A stretch of 64,000 nucleotides of DNA from contig CAJNDS010001746.1 of the NCBI GenBank assembly GCA_905221605.1, positions 60,001 through 124,000 on the forward strand, written 5' to 3'. Shown in pieces: positions 1 through 11,847 of the stretch; positions within the stretch are counted from its first letter, which is position 1; each line of letters starts with the position of its first letter. A program made the translations under genes and the position numbers. Source of the stretch: Symbiodinium natans. Its lineage: Eukaryota; Sar; Dinophyceae; Suessiales; Symbiodiniaceae. A model generated the notes under the pieces. The model was not told the DNA's origin. It searched no databases and worked only from the letters and a program-made list of their open reading frames with translations.

Positions 1-273
1 AGCCTGCTGTTGAAGTCCCGCAGGCGTCAAAGCGAGGGGAGCCGGTGCCTCGGAAGGTGGCGTCAGGTTCACATATGGGTTCACATGGGTTCACGTTTCG
101 CCCTGCGCTTTCATGTCGTTGCACGTTGCATCACAGGCCGCTGCGGTGCTGGCCGCTGGCATCTTGAGCGCCGATGCGACATCCTGAAAAGACGCAACTT
201 CTGACTTCGTTCGATGCAAGGCACGGCGAGCGGCAGGAGGCAATCACCGACCTAAGCCATTGACTGCCACAAC

Positions 274-1561
274 CTTGTCTGCCCCGGCTTTTGCAGCATC
301 AGACACCTGAGTTGCGCCAAATATTCTGATCTGTGAGATGATGTGAGATGTGCATGCTGAATGGTTCGGTGGTGTTCACACAGACAAAGAAGTCACTTCT
401 GCACAGTGTGCGCTTGGCAGCGGACGCTTTTGGCAGCAGTAGCCGCCGCATGCACGGCCTGGCGCTGTCGTTTTTTGGTGGTACTCTCGTGGTGCTCTCC
501 CTTCTCGCTCTCCCTCTCCACATGTCTCTCTCATGCGGGGGGATGCTGCCGACACCACTGCGCGTGCTTTCTTGAAAGCATCAATAGATCGGAGAGTGGA
601 AACTCGACTTGAACTCAGACTCATCCTGTCATCTTGAGGCTGCTGGTGAAAATGCCGGAGATGAGATATCATAGTTGGAGCGACTTGAGGCATTCGTAAC
701 AACAGGAACTGCAATGCGTTATGCTGAGCTGTGCAAGACCCCGTTTAACCACTTCTGGACTGCGCACTGCTGTGGAGACCTTGTCCGTCTCGGCTTTTGC
801 CTGATCGGAGGCCTCCAGTCAGCGATTCTCTGGCGCGCTCTGGCTACTGTCTAATCCAGTTCGAAGTCCATAGTCGTTTGGATGAGACGTACGCGGTTTT
901 CTGGCCCAGGTCTCTCAAGCTTGGCAGCGGACGCTTTGTGCAGCATCAGACATTGCCTGCAAGCACTGCTTCGCTCTGCCCTCCTGCTCACTCTCCGGTC
1001 TCTCTCGCACTCTCTGCCGGCGGAATGATGCAGCCACTACTTGCTGCAGAGTGCCACAGGCAGCAGTGCTCATGCTTGCTAAGGGCGTCAAGGATATCAA
1101 AGGCAGGCTGGAGCTTGGAAATTTACGTATGGTAGAATTCGAACTCAGATCGATCCGGCTCGCTGGCGCCTTCATAAGCTTGTCGGCCTGACGTGCAATA
1201 GAACATGAGGCTCTCGATGTGATGCGGGGCCTATAATGCTTTGTTGCTGAGCCTGCGCTTTAATTTCCGCCGGCGCTGGCACCGCCGGAACGGCAGGCGT
1301 CGCCGGAACGGCAGGCGTCGCCGGAACGGCAGGCGTTGCAGGAACGGCGGGCACTGCCGGAACGGCGGGTGCTGCCGGCACGGCGGGCGCTGCCGGCACG
1401 GCGGGCGCCGCCGGAACGGCAGGCACCAGTGCCGCAATTGCCTCAAGACAGGGCTGACATCTTGATGATTGCACAGGGGGCCTCACCGGCCATCACAGAA
1501 CGCAGACTTAGCCGGCCACTTCTGCAGCCTTGTCCTCCATGGCTTTGCCCACAGCGGCGGC
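274..1561 (-). repeat. Cassette VI of micro-exon gene plus next A exon
   Basis: B exon 1529-1561 ([11 protein letters not shown]), D exon 1253-1441 (63 codons), C exon 1170-1187 (ADKLMK), E exon 933-956 (AMSDAAQS), A exon 780-812 ([11 protein letters not shown]), extra E-type exon 426-449 (AAATAAKS), then another A-type 33-bp exon at 274-306 ([11 protein letters not shown]). This shows the array continues past the left edge of the window. Confidence 0.5.
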
Positions 1562-4500
1562 CTTCTCATACTCAGCTCAAGACTCCATCAAGGCTCTTAG
1601 TATTTGGCACCCTGGAAACAACCTCCGACAAGATCTACTGACCCAGCTGGCCGGTGAAGTGTGAGATGTGCATGAACTGCGCCACACACCGTAAACGACA
1701 CCGACCTTGTCCGCTGTGGATTTTGCCTGACCGGAGGCCTGCAGTCAGCTTCTCGGGCATGGTCTGGCTACTGTCCAATCCAGATCCAGTCCACTAGTGT
1801 GCCATTACCGTTTGGATGGGGTGTGCGTGGGACGATCGGGTACGGTTTACTGGCCCAAGGCTTCTCCAAGAAAGCCGTCAGCGCTTGGCGGCGGACACTT
1901 TGTGCAGCATCAGACATTGCCTGCAAGCACTGCTTCGCTCTGCCCTCCTGCTCACTCTCCGGTCTCTCTCGCACTCTCTGCCGGCGGAATGATGCAGCCA
2001 CTACTTGCTGCAGAGTGCCACAGGCAGCAGTGCTCATGCTTGCTAAGGGCATCAAGGAAACTTCCTAACCCCAACTCAAACCGATCCGGTTCGCTGGCGC
2101 CTTCACAAGCTTCTTGGCCTGACAGCAATAGAACATGAGGCTCTCGACAATTTTTCGGCATTTTGCTGAGCCTGGTCCTGAAGCGCCGGTGCTGGCACCG
2201 CCGGCACGCCGGGCGTCGCCGGTGCGGGCGCTAGTGCCGCGAGTGCCTCAGGAACATGAGTCTTCACTGGGTTTAGCTGAGTAAAGATGCATTAAGCCTG
2301 TCTAGAGCTGAATTAACACGCAAACCTCCTTTTGGCAGCCCGAGTGGTGCTTGCTTTGCTGGAGAACAGCCGAGAACGAAGCATGCTAAGCCGGCGACTG
2401 ATGCAGCCTTGTCCACCATGGCTTTATGCGCATCGATGGCCTTCGCATGTGCGCAGTCCCCGCCGCTGGTATAATTGGCCTTCTCACCCTGGAAACAGAG
2501 ATGTGCATGCTGGAAGGTTCTTTGGTCCTGGTGCCCTCAAAGCCCTCAAAGCACTAACTCTGCGCTATTTGTGTTTGGGCTTTTCGAAGCTATGATCAGG
2601 ACCAACAGCAGCTGCTAGATCAAAGAGATGGTCGTCAAACGAAACGAAGAGACCGCCAACCGGACTGTGCCAGACGACCTGGTCCGCCGTGCTTTTTGCC
2701 TGATCGGAGGCCTCCAGTCAGCTTCTCTGGCAAGTTCTGGTGACTACTGTCCAATCAAGATCCAATCCACTAGTAGCCTAGCGGGTTTGTTATTACCGTT
2801 TGGATGATGTGCGTGGGACGTTCAAGTACGGTTGTCTGGCCCAAGGTCTCTCCAAGAAATCAACCCTCTGCGCTGTCAGTGCTTGGCAGCGGACGCTTTT
2901 CGCAGCATCAGACATTGCCTGCAAGCACCGCGTTCTCTGCCCTCCTGCTCTCCGTCTATGTCTCTATCGCACTCTCTGCAGGCCGACGGAAGCAGCTGCT
3001 ATACGCTGCAGAGCCACAAACAGCAGTGCTCATGCTTGCTAATGGCATCGCTGGCTGGAGCGTGGAAGTTTACCTATTGTACAAGTGATCTCAGATCGAT
3101 CCGGTTCGCTGGCGCCTTCACAAGCTTGTCGGCCTGACATGCCACAGAATCATGAGGCTCTCGATGCGGTGCGGGGCCTATATTGTCTTGTTGCTGGGCC
3201 TGCGCTTTAATTTCCGCCGGCGCTGGCACCGCCGGAACGGCAGGCGTCGCCGGAACGGCAGGCGTTGCAGGAACGGCGGGCACTGCTGGAACGGCAGGCG
3301 TTGCAGGAACGGCGGGCACTGCTGGAACTGCAGGCACTGCCGGAACGGCGGGTGCTGCCGGCACGGCGGGCGCCGCCGGAACGGCAGGCACCAGTGCCGC
3401 AATTGCCTCAAGACAGGGCTGACATCTTGATGATTGCACAGGGCGCCTCACCGGCCAGCACAGAACGCCGACTCAGCCGGGCACTTCAGCAGCCTTGTCC
3501 TCCATGGCTTTGCCCACAGCGGCGGCCTTCTCATATTCAGCTCAAGGCGCTTCCTGCGCTAGATATTTTGCACCCTGGATACAACCGGGTTTCTTGTAGG
3601 TGTATGGGTAACACAAAGCCCGCTCCCACCCCAAAACCCCCTCGACCCCATGCACCACCACCCCACCACCCGCTTTCCTCTTCATGTTTTCCTTGATTGG
3701 GTCCTTTCCAACTACTTCCTCTTCTTGCTGGCGCTATCCTGCATGTACACCGCACCCACTCGTTTGCCTCCATGGTTTCAGGGCTTAAGCTTCAGGCACA
3801 CTTTCGCCATGTGTATTTGGACTGAAATATGTCTCCCCCCCCCCCCCCCCCCACCCCCTTAGGCGACAGGTGTGCGCATGAACTGCATGTCCTCTCGACA
3901 GCAGACGCCTCGCAGCTGTGTAGGCCCCGGCCGAGGCGGGTCGAATAGCGTGAAAAAACTATCAGGACCAACATCTGCAGCAGCTGCTAGATCAAAGAGA
4001 TCGTCGTCCACGCACCGAAGAGAGACCACAAACCGAAGTGTGCCGGACGACCTGGTCCGCCGCGCTTTTTGCCTGATCGGAGGCCTCCAGTCAGCTTCTT
4101 AGGCATGCTCTGGCGACTACGTTCCAATCCAGATCCAATCCACTAGTTTGCTATTACCGTTTGGATGGGGTGTGCGTGGGACGATCAAGTACGGTTTTCT
4201 GGCCCAATGGTCTCTCCAAGAAATCACCCCTCTTCGCCGTCAGCGCTTGGCGGCGGACACTTTGTGCAGCATCAGACATTGCCTGCAAGCACTGCTTCGC
4301 TCTGCCCTCCTGCTCACTCTCCGGTCTCTCTCGCACTCTCTGCCGGCGGAATGATGCAGCCACTACTTGCTGCAGAGTGCCACAGGCAGCAGTGCTCATG
4401 CTTGCTAAGGGCATCAAGGAAACTTCCTAACCCCAACTCAAACCGATCCGGTTCGCTGGCGCCTTCACAAGCTTCTTGGCCTGACAGCAATAGAACATGA

Positions 4501-7500
4501 GGCTCTCGACAATTTTTCGGCATTTTGCTGAGCCTGGTCCTGAAGCGCCGGTGCTGGCACCGCCGGCACGCCGGGCGTCGCCGGTGCGGGCGCTAGTGCC
4601 GCGAGTGCCTCAGGAACATATGAATCTTCGGTTCAAAGCGGTTTCCGAGCCGCTGCGTTTTTGAGGGTTTAGCAATCAGGCCAGAATTGCTAAAACCGCA
4701 AAAAACAAGGTTAAAAACTAGGCAACACCCCAAAAACATGAATTGTGCAAAACTCTTGGGAGAACAGGAACAAACAAATCAACACAAAAAAGCCAGAAAA
4801 CAAATTTCCACCAAACCAAAAAGACCAATACTAAAAAACAGAAGAATCGAAAAAACAAATTTTCGGGACTCTGCGAAAGCTGTGGAAATAAGCTTACGAG
4901 TCAAAGTCCGGAAAATGTGTTTTTTGTTTTTGTTTTTTGGCTTTTTTGGTGTTGGTTTTTCTTGGTTTTGGGAATTGGCTTTTTGGTCTGATTTTTTGGT
5001 TTCGGTGTCCCAGTTTCCCACGGGTCCTGCAAAATTAGTGTGTTTAGGCTTTGTTGTTTTGTATTGCTTGTGGGTATGGGTGTGTATTTATTAGTTTCTA
5101 TGAGCCTCGCTTACTAGGATTGGAGTGCGTCGTACTCCACCTGTGCACACCATGGGAAGTTATGCAGCCGACCAGGGAATCCAAGACAGCACTCTCATGT
5201 TTGATGAAGCATGCGTGCACGTATCGGCCAAAACTGGGGCCAGACAAGGTGTGAATGCAAGAAGAGCAAGATAATGAAAAGAAACAAAATACCAAGAATT
5301 AGATGAAAGAAATGTGGTGCCGTAAGAAAACAGAAAAGACAACTACAAAGTGAATCATTAATTGAATACGAAATTCTTTAATTTACAACTCATTTACAAG
5401 AGAAGATAAATAGAATGACCACAAAGTGAAGACAATAATAATATATTGTGAGGAAAGAACAAAATGAACAAAAGCATTTCCTAAAGATATAGCAGCATTA
5501 CATAAAATAAGTGCATAAGTCAATTCACAAAGCTTCTCCAGGCCACATCCCCAAAGTTCGACAAGAGAATAAATGAAAAGATGTCCAAAACAAGGATACA
5601 AATAATAGAGCTTCAGAAACTAGAAAACCCCCAAATAGGAAAATAGATCAGGGGCGTTTACGCAAATATAATAATAAGTTGATTCTGAAGGACTGGTTTT
5701 AATAATACCATTCTTGAAGAAATGACACGGCAAAAGACGTGTTTTGTCCCTATAATGTTGTACTTTTCCTCGTTCCTGTCATTCACGGATGTGTGATTGA
5801 TTGATTCATATCTTCATGTCGTGGGTGAGCTGAATGGACGATGGGGGTCCTAAGGAAGGTCCGCATCCCTGTAATAATATTCAAGGGGCCATAGAATGGT
5901 AATATTCGTGCCGCCCCTTCTGTGAACACATGAACGAAACAACCTCATGAATGCACCACGATATAATATTCTTGTACCGCGTGCGTTTCACTCACCCGTA
6001 AAACAATGTTACTAACGTGCGCTCTTCATGGACGGACTCTTGGGCAGCTAAGGTTTCCACGGCTGGACAGGTAGTTTAGCACCAACTCCCTCGCCTTGTT
6101 TAGCCACAAACGCAAAGAAGGCGCAACAAACCAACAGTTAGGGCGAGCTGTACGTCTTCGTGGACTTGTGCCGCAAGACTCAAGCAAGCAAGCTCAGGGA
6201 AAAACCTCGTTTGGGAAAAAAAAACCCTGAGCTCCACCGACCTGCAAACTATACAGACCAGCGAGCCTGTGCGCACACCCCACTGCCAAGAGACAAGCGG
6301 AAAACCCAACACACCACACCACACCACACCCAAGCCAAAACCAACCAAGCCATCGCACCTTGAGACCCTTTTAACGCCTGGTCTGGATAACACCAAAAGA
6401 CCCAAGATGGGAACTCTCTTGACAAGGAACCCACTCTCGGGACACAGTTTTTTTGAACGAGTACCAGACGCGAAACTTTTTGAAGACACAGTCGCCGAAA
6501 TGCTTCGATCGCGGAAATATCACAACAGTTGGCTTCATGAACATGGCCCTAGTTAGTTAGGCCAATGGCCTGACTTTTCGTCATTGTTAGGCAGAAGCAG
6601 CGATGATTCAGCGTGGAAGGTTTGCAAAAGGAACGTCCGCTTCATAGAACCGCGAAAAAATGTAGTTTGGTACTAGTCTCTTAAATATAGCACAAATAGC
6701 ACGTCTCGGCGTGAGATGTGGGGTTTGAAGGCCTTTAGATTGTTTGTATTTTATGGAGGCCGGAAGCCACTGCAGTAAAACCCAAAAACGCAGCGCCCGA
6801 GTTCCCGCCTTGAACCTCGTCTTCACTGGGGTGCTTCCCCGGCTTTGGGCACAGACCCACACAGAAGTAGCTAGGCTATGTTAGGTCATATGAGTCGAAT
6901 GAGGGATAAACGCCTCACATTTCTTGAGCTGAGTGAAGATGCATTAAGCCTGTCTAGGGCTGAATTACCTTGCAAACTTGCTGTTGGCAGCCCGAGTGGT
7001 GCTTGCTGTGCTCGAGAACAGCCGAGAACGAAGCATGCTAAGCCGGCGACTGATGCAGCCTTGTCCACCATGGCTTTATGCGCATCGATTGCCTTCGCAT
7101 GTGCGCAATCCCCGCCGCTGGTATAGTTGGCCTTCTCACCCTGGAAACAAACTCTGACAAGATCTACGGACCCAGCTGGCCGGTGAAGCGTGAGATGTGC
7201 ATGCTGGGAAGGTTCTTTGGTCCTGGTGCCCTCAAAGCCCTCAAAGCACTAACTCTGCGCTATTTGTATTTGGGCGCTTTGAAGCTATTATCAGGACCAA
7301 CAGCAGCTGCTAGATCAAAGAGATGGTCGTCCAACGAACCGAAGAGACCGCCAACCGGAATGTGCCAGACGACCTGGTCCGCCGTGCTTTTTGCCTGATC
7401 GGAGGCCTCCAGTCAGCTTCTCTGGCAAGTTCTGGTGACTATACTGTCCAATCCAGATCCAATCCACTAGTAGCCTAGCGGGTTTGTGATTACCGTTTGG

Positions 7501-9516
7501 ATGATGTGCGTGGGACGTTCAAGTACGGTTGTCTGGCCCAAGGTCTCTCCAAGAAATCAACCCTCTGCGCTGTCGGTGCTTGGCAGCGGACGCTTTTCGC
7601 AGCATCAGACATTGCCTGCAAGCACCGCGTTCTCTGCCCTCCTGCTCTCCGTCTATGTCTCTGTCACACTCTCTGCAGGCCGACGGATGCAGCCACTACT
7701 TGCTGCAGAGCCACAAACAGCAGTGCTCATGCTTGCCAATGGCATCGCAGGCTGGAGCGTGGAAGTTTACCTATTGTACAAGTGATCTCAGATCGATCCG
7801 GTTCGCTGGCGCCTTCACAAGCTTGTCGGCCTGACATGCCACAGAATCATGAGGCTCTCGATGCGGTGCGGGGCCTATATTGTCTTGTTGCTGGGCCTGC
7901 GCTTTAATTTCCGCCGGCGCCGGCACCGCCGGAATACCGGGCACCGCCGGAACGGCGGGCGCCGCCGGCGTGGCGGGCGTTGCAGGAACGGCGGGCTTTA
8001 GTGCCTCAAGAAAGCTTCGGCATGTTCACTACAGGGGTCGTGGGTGGAATGATATCGTAGTGCGCAGACTCACACAGAAGTGGTTGGCAGGTCCGAAGAC
8101 AGCAGAGAAACTCCCAGCCCCTGCACTTGGAAGCTCAGATGCACTTGCGCAAGGCATGGCCGCGCTAGAATTTGAATGTGGAAGCCAGGCTGGTGGCGAG
8201 GTCTCCCAGCCACAAGCCCTAGGCCCCCTAGGCCCTACTACACGTCCCTTGTCATCCTTTACCTTCGCACTTTACCACATGGTCGTGGAAAAGAGCGGCC
8301 TTTGCAGCTGCCGAGAACGATGCGTGCTAAGCCGGCGACTGCTGCGGCCTTGTCCACGATGGATTTCCCCGCATCTGCGGCCTTCGCAACTTGTCATTTT
8401 TCACTTTGTCACCCTAGAGAGAAACTCCGACAAGATTTGCTGACCTGACCAGGAGCCCGCAATCGCCCGCAATTAAAACAGCTCAGCGCTGCTTGAGCTC
8501 AGCAGGGGACGCTTTGCACAGCAGTAGCCGCCGCGTTGGCAGCCTGCCCAGCTTGCTTCTGTTGCCCTCCTGGTACTCTCCCTTCTCGCCACTCTCACTT
8601 ATGCAGATGTCGGCAGCGGTGCTCATGCTTGCTGGAAGGTATCAGATGGAAGCCCAAAGGTCTTGAACCATTGGCTGGGTAGAGCAACTGCAGGCCGTTG
8701 AGACTCAGCCACAAAGCGTGCCAGAATCCCTTTAAAACCGCACCGCGTCAGATTGCTGCGACCTTGTCCGTCTCGGCTTTTGCATGATCAGAGGCCTCCA
8801 GGCAGCTTCTCTGGCATGCTTTGGCTGCTGATCCACCCACCTGCCTATAGAAGGCTTGCTATGGTCTTTCGTATCGGATGCGTGTGGGAAGATCAGATAA
8901 CGTTGTCTTTTGTGGAAGCTGGTTTTGTGGTCCCCAGGGCTCTCCAAGACGTCCTCTCGTGCTTCAGTGTCACTTAGCAGCGGACGCTTTTTGCGGCATC
9001 AGACATCGCCTGCCACAGCAATGCTTTGCGGTGCTCTCCAGCTCGCTCTCCTTCTTTCCATGTCTCTCGCACTCTCGGCTTTTGGAAAACGAACTCAGAC
9101 CGATCCGGTACACTTGCGCCTTCATGAGCTTGTCGGCCTGACAGCTATAGCAGCGAACTGCAGAGCATGAGGCTCGACGTGGCGCCTACTATTGCTGGGC
9201 CTGCTCTTTAAGAGCCGCCGGCGCTGGCACTGCCGGAACGGCAGGTGTCGCCGGAACGGCGGGCGTCGCCGGAACGGCGGGCGCCGCCGGAACAGCGGGT
9301 GCCGCCGGCATGGCGGGTGCCGCAGGCACAGCTGGAATGGCAGGTGCCGCCGGGATGGCGGATGCTAGTGCCTCAGGAAATCAAAAAAGCGGCGGCATGT
9401 TCACCGCTATAGGCTCGTAGGGCTCGTAGGTGGAATGATAGCAGCATCGGCGAGAGTAAGGCTGAGCCGGCGACTGTTGCGGCCTTGTCCATACTGGCTT
9501 TCCCCGTGTTGGCAGC
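274..9516 (-). CDS. Modular micro-exon gene, 11-mer and (VPAxPA)n repeat protein (partial)
   Basis: I infer one minus-strand gene (it runs off the left edge) made of six repeats of the exon cassette B-D-C-E-A. B and A are 33 bp (11 codons), D is 75-207 bp, C is 18 bp, E is 24 bp. Every copy keeps a length divisible by three, is preceded by AG and is followed by GC or GT, so all would be phase-0 exons that can be added without breaking frame. B reads like [11 protein letters not shown] or [12 protein letters not shown] like [11 protein letters not shown] or [12 protein letters not shown] like ADKLVK, E like AMSDAAQS. The product would alternate short Ala/Lys/Asp-rich amphipathic pieces with Val-Pro-Ala linkers. 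The 11-mers superficially recall group 3 LEA or Ala-rich ice-binding repeats; no function is claimed. Start and stop codons were not found. Splicing is unproven, but frame conservation across copies is direct sequence evidence. Confidence 0.55.
1706..2440 (-). repeat. Cassette V of micro-exon gene
   Basis: B exon 2408-2440 ([11 protein letters not shown], the same 11-mer as cassette III), D exon 2172-2246 (25 codons), C exon 2101-2118 (AKKLVK), E exon 1897-1920 (AMSDAAQS), A exon 1706-1738 ([11 protein letters not shown]). All borders show AG before the exon and GC or GT after it. Confidence 0.55.
2679..3526 (-). repeat. Cassette IV of micro-exon gene
   Basis: B exon 3494-3526 ([11 protein letters not shown]), D exon 3200-3406 (69 codons, the longest, ending AEIKAQ before a GC donor), C exon 3116-3133 (ADKLVK), E exon 2895-2918 (AMSDAAKS), A exon 2679-2711 ([11 protein letters not shown] with a GTCGTC donor). 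The B-D part matches cassette VI closely while the C-A part matches cassette II, suggesting cassettes exchanged parts. Confidence 0.55.
3837..3852. repeat. Poly-C run
   Basis: Homopolymer of about 16 C in an intron-like stretch between cassettes III and IV. Similar C or G runs recur near 11464, 16927, 29212 and 41210. Confidence 0.8.
4690..5060. repeat. A-rich/T-rich imperfect foldback repeat
   Basis: The left arm is A-rich and the right arm T-rich. The centre pairs TTTTCGGGACT (near 4860) with AGTCCGGAAAA (near 4907) around a loop of about 35 bases, and the arms continue outward as imperfect complements such as AAAAAACAAA against GTTTTTTG. It lies inside DNA absent from sister cassettes, so a foldback or MITE-like insertion is likely. 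Insertion ends and a target duplication were not resolved. Confidence 0.5.
5061..6910. other. AT-richer insertion with no recognisable gene
   Basis: The stretch about 5250-5760 is clearly richer in A and T than its surroundings. Open frames are short and unconvincing. Sister cassettes lack this DNA: flanking cassette sequence resumes near 6918 at a block shared with 2270-2310. I see no coding or RNA feature here. Confidence 0.5.
7374..8381 (-). repeat. Cassette II of micro-exon gene
   Basis: B exon 8349-8381 ([11 protein letters not shown], then a GC donor), D exon 7897-8004 (36 codons), C exon 7813-7830 (ADKLVK), E exon 7592-7615 (AMSDAAKS), A exon 7374-7406 ([11 protein letters not shown]). 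From C through A it is nearly identical at DNA level to cassette IV (2.68-3.13 kb), introns included, so these two share a recent duplication, whereas their D exons differ strongly in repeat number (36 versus 69 codons). Confidence 0.55.
8511..9516 (-). repeat. Cassette I of micro-exon gene
   Basis: Most 5' cassette in transcript order. B exon 9484-9516 ([11 protein letters not shown]), D exon 9201-9371 (57 codons of V/I/M-P-A repeats ending ALKEQ), C exon 9120-9137 (ADKLMK), E exon 8986-9009 (AMSDAAKS), A exon 8763-8795 ([11 protein letters not shown]) and an extra E-type exon 8511-8534 (AAATAVQS). D is followed by GCCCAGC, a GC donor; A is followed by GTCGCA. It is the most diverged cassette, yet all exon lengths stay divisible by three. 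Confidence 0.55.
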
Positions 9517-9519
9517 CTT

Positions 9520-10560
9520 GTCGGCTCAAGGCATTTCCCCAAGTACGTAACCCAGATCTTGCACGAACCTCACAAAGACCTAGGGAGAGAACAGGGTGCA
9601 CAGAGAAGTCTCGCAGTGAATCCCCACCACCTGTCCCTTGTTTCCCGCGCTGCCTGCGCGGCAACCTTCTCAACCTGGCACCATGCAGTCACATGCAAGC
9701 ACGGATGAATGGCCAGGTGTCTTGAACAAACCACTGCGCCTTTCTCCTGGGGTTCTCAACGCTTTAGCATTGGAAGTTTAATATATCTAGAAATGAGTGA
9801 GAATCTCCCAAGACCTCAAGTATGCCACCCATCCTCCGCCATGAGCTTTGGGGCTTCTGCCGCCGTCTTCTGCTGCTCCTCCGGATGCGCAACAGCGCCA
9901 CTTTTAAGGTTTATCTTCGAATGATGTCAGACCAAGAGTCATTGTTGGTCTCCGCAGGGCTGCTGGCGGCCAGCGAAGTCTCATCCGTAGTTTGGACGCG
10001 CAAGAAAGCATACCAGATGGCTGACATTCTTCAGTGCTCTCTTTCTGCACAAACTCGAAAGCTGCATTAACATCATAAACCCACCATGCCAGTATCAACG
10101 TATCCCCTTTTAAGGGCCTCCGAACTGGACTCCGACTCGACAGGTGCCAAGCATGTGGCAAGTTCTCCAACCAAAGGTGCGCGCTGCCGAAGCGGTCTCT
10201 TCCGGCCCCCCTTCCAATACATCTCGAATCTGGGGCGCCCAGTGAACAGAACGATAACAGAACTGACCCCTGGAGAACTTCATTGACAAAGGATCCTGAA
10301 GTTCAGCGTCTCCGTGAGGAAGAGTTTTTACCTAGACCGTAGAGTACATATAATGTGCAGCGTCCTGATAAGCAGCCATCGGGTTGGCAGCTGCTTTCTC
10401 GGCCTGGTCTTGCAAGGGAACCCCGATGTAGGTTGAGCTGCTGGGATATCAGGACGTTCGTGACTGATGGCTGTTGCTTATTCATCTTACTAGTTAACAA
10501 TTAGCGCTGTAGATTACACTGCTTACATCAACCTGCTCTTCCATTCCTGGCATCAGGTCG
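9520..10560. other. Intergenic or intronic DNA without recognisable feature
   Basis: No open frame with protein-like composition and no repeat shared with the cassettes was seen after the last B exon. A promoter or first exon for the cassette gene could lie here but I cannot point to one. Confidence 0.4.
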
Positions 10561-10576
10561 GTCTTACATGGGGCGC

Positions 10577-10755
10577 CTGGCAACAGTTCTGTGTGTGCGC
10601 TCGTGTACTTGGTGCGCGTGCGCGCGTGTGTGTTGGTGGGCGATGGTGAGTGTGAGTTTGTGAGTGTTTGTTTGTGAGTGAGTGTGAGAGTGTGAGTGTG
10701 TGAGTGTGTGTGTGTGTGTGTGCATGTGTGCATGTGTGCATGTGTGCATGTGCGT
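10577..10755. repeat. GT-rich microsatellite
   Basis: Runs of GT with GA and CA interruptions (TGTGAGTG, GTGTGCAT motifs). It creates long Cys/Val or His/Thr open frames in several registers that are not genes. Confidence 0.85.
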
Positions 10756-10799
10756 TGTGACTGTGTTCTTAGCTGGAGGGGGCAAATTCCTCGCATGCG

Positions 10800-11840
10800 T
10801 CATAGGCAAACTTCCTAGGCCGCGAAAGGTCATCCTCGAGGTCCTCGTGACTGCCAGCACGTTTTAAGACAAAGCCCGTTAAGCGATGCTAAAATATGCT
10901 AAACAATGGCGCGGGCTTCCGCAGCTGCAGCTCGATCTTTGGTGGCACGCTTGCGAACGCTTATACGAACACGGGATCACTCGAGCCGACGTGACGAAAC
11001 GCCGCCCTGTGAGACGGCTGAAAAACAACTTGCAAACACAAGACTCGCCATGTCGGGTAAGTTCCTGGACTCCTGGAACGCTGACTCATAAATGAAACGA
11101 GAACCCTCTTCTGCGCATTCGGGAAAAGATGTTATATGCATGTTGTTGCAATGCATGTTGTGCTATCTTTTTCGCAAGAACTTGAAGAATTTGCCTCGGG
11201 TAAGGGCTTCATCCAAAGCTTCAGTCGGGGATTGGGCAGGAACTCGATGTCTAGAGTTCAGCACTCTGGCTCACAGTGTGCTTCTCCATCTGGGCACAAC
11301 AGAAACGACGGCAAGGCGCCAAGCAGAGTGGCTAACGCGCCAGGCGCGGATGAAACAATGCCATGAGAAAACGCCCTTGAGATCCATCGACACATGCAAA
11401 CGGAACCCTTAAACCCCTAGTGGCGGTGCAATGCGGGCGCAGCGGGAGTTTCCAAAATTAGGGCCCCCCCCCCCCCCCCCCGATGTGCTGCAGATTTGCT
11501 GGAAGCGCGCTGACCCGCATCAAGTCTTAGAGGGTTCAGGCACCTCCAAGGTCCTGAGGGCACCGCCTTCTTCTGCTGCTTCTCTTTCTCAGCAGCCTTC
11601 TTCTTCTGCTGAGCGTCGGCCTGAAGAGTCTCGCTCCCATTGCTATCGCTACGATTTACTCTTGCTGCTGCGGCAAAGCAGAATCTAGGATGGCCCTTAG
11701 TAACCCTCTGAAAAGTATTCCTGAACAGATCCCCCAATCATACTAGAAAATAGAAAGTGTCCCAAGGGCCTACCGAAGAATACTTCGATCTAAACTTATC
11801 AGCGGATTTCCCCAAAATCATCCCTTCTCTCGCAGCCATT
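10800..11840. other. Intergenic DNA, nothing recognised
   Basis: Contains a poly-C run near 11464. Short open frames on both strands lack protein-like composition. It follows the stop codon of the minus-strand gene at 11848. Confidence 0.4.
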
Positions 11841-11847
11841 GGCTTGT

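Larger units (their letters stand above)
4052..7092 (-). repeat. Cassette III of micro-exon gene, split by a 2.3-kb insertion
   Basis: B exon 7060-7092 ([11 protein letters not shown]) is separated from D exon 4534-4608 (25 codons) by about 2.3 kb of DNA that sister cassettes lack. C exon 4463-4480 (AKKLVK), E exon 4259-4282 (AMSDAAQS) and A exon 4052-4084 ([11 protein letters not shown]) follow. The D-C-E part is almost identical to cassette V (1.9-2.25 kb). If spliced, the insertion would merely lengthen one intron. Confidence 0.5.

Noticed and set aside
3183-3422. Collagen-like Gly-Thr-Ala frame on the plus strand
   Set aside because: It is the complement of the D exon; only the minus frame has splice-type borders kept in all six copies.
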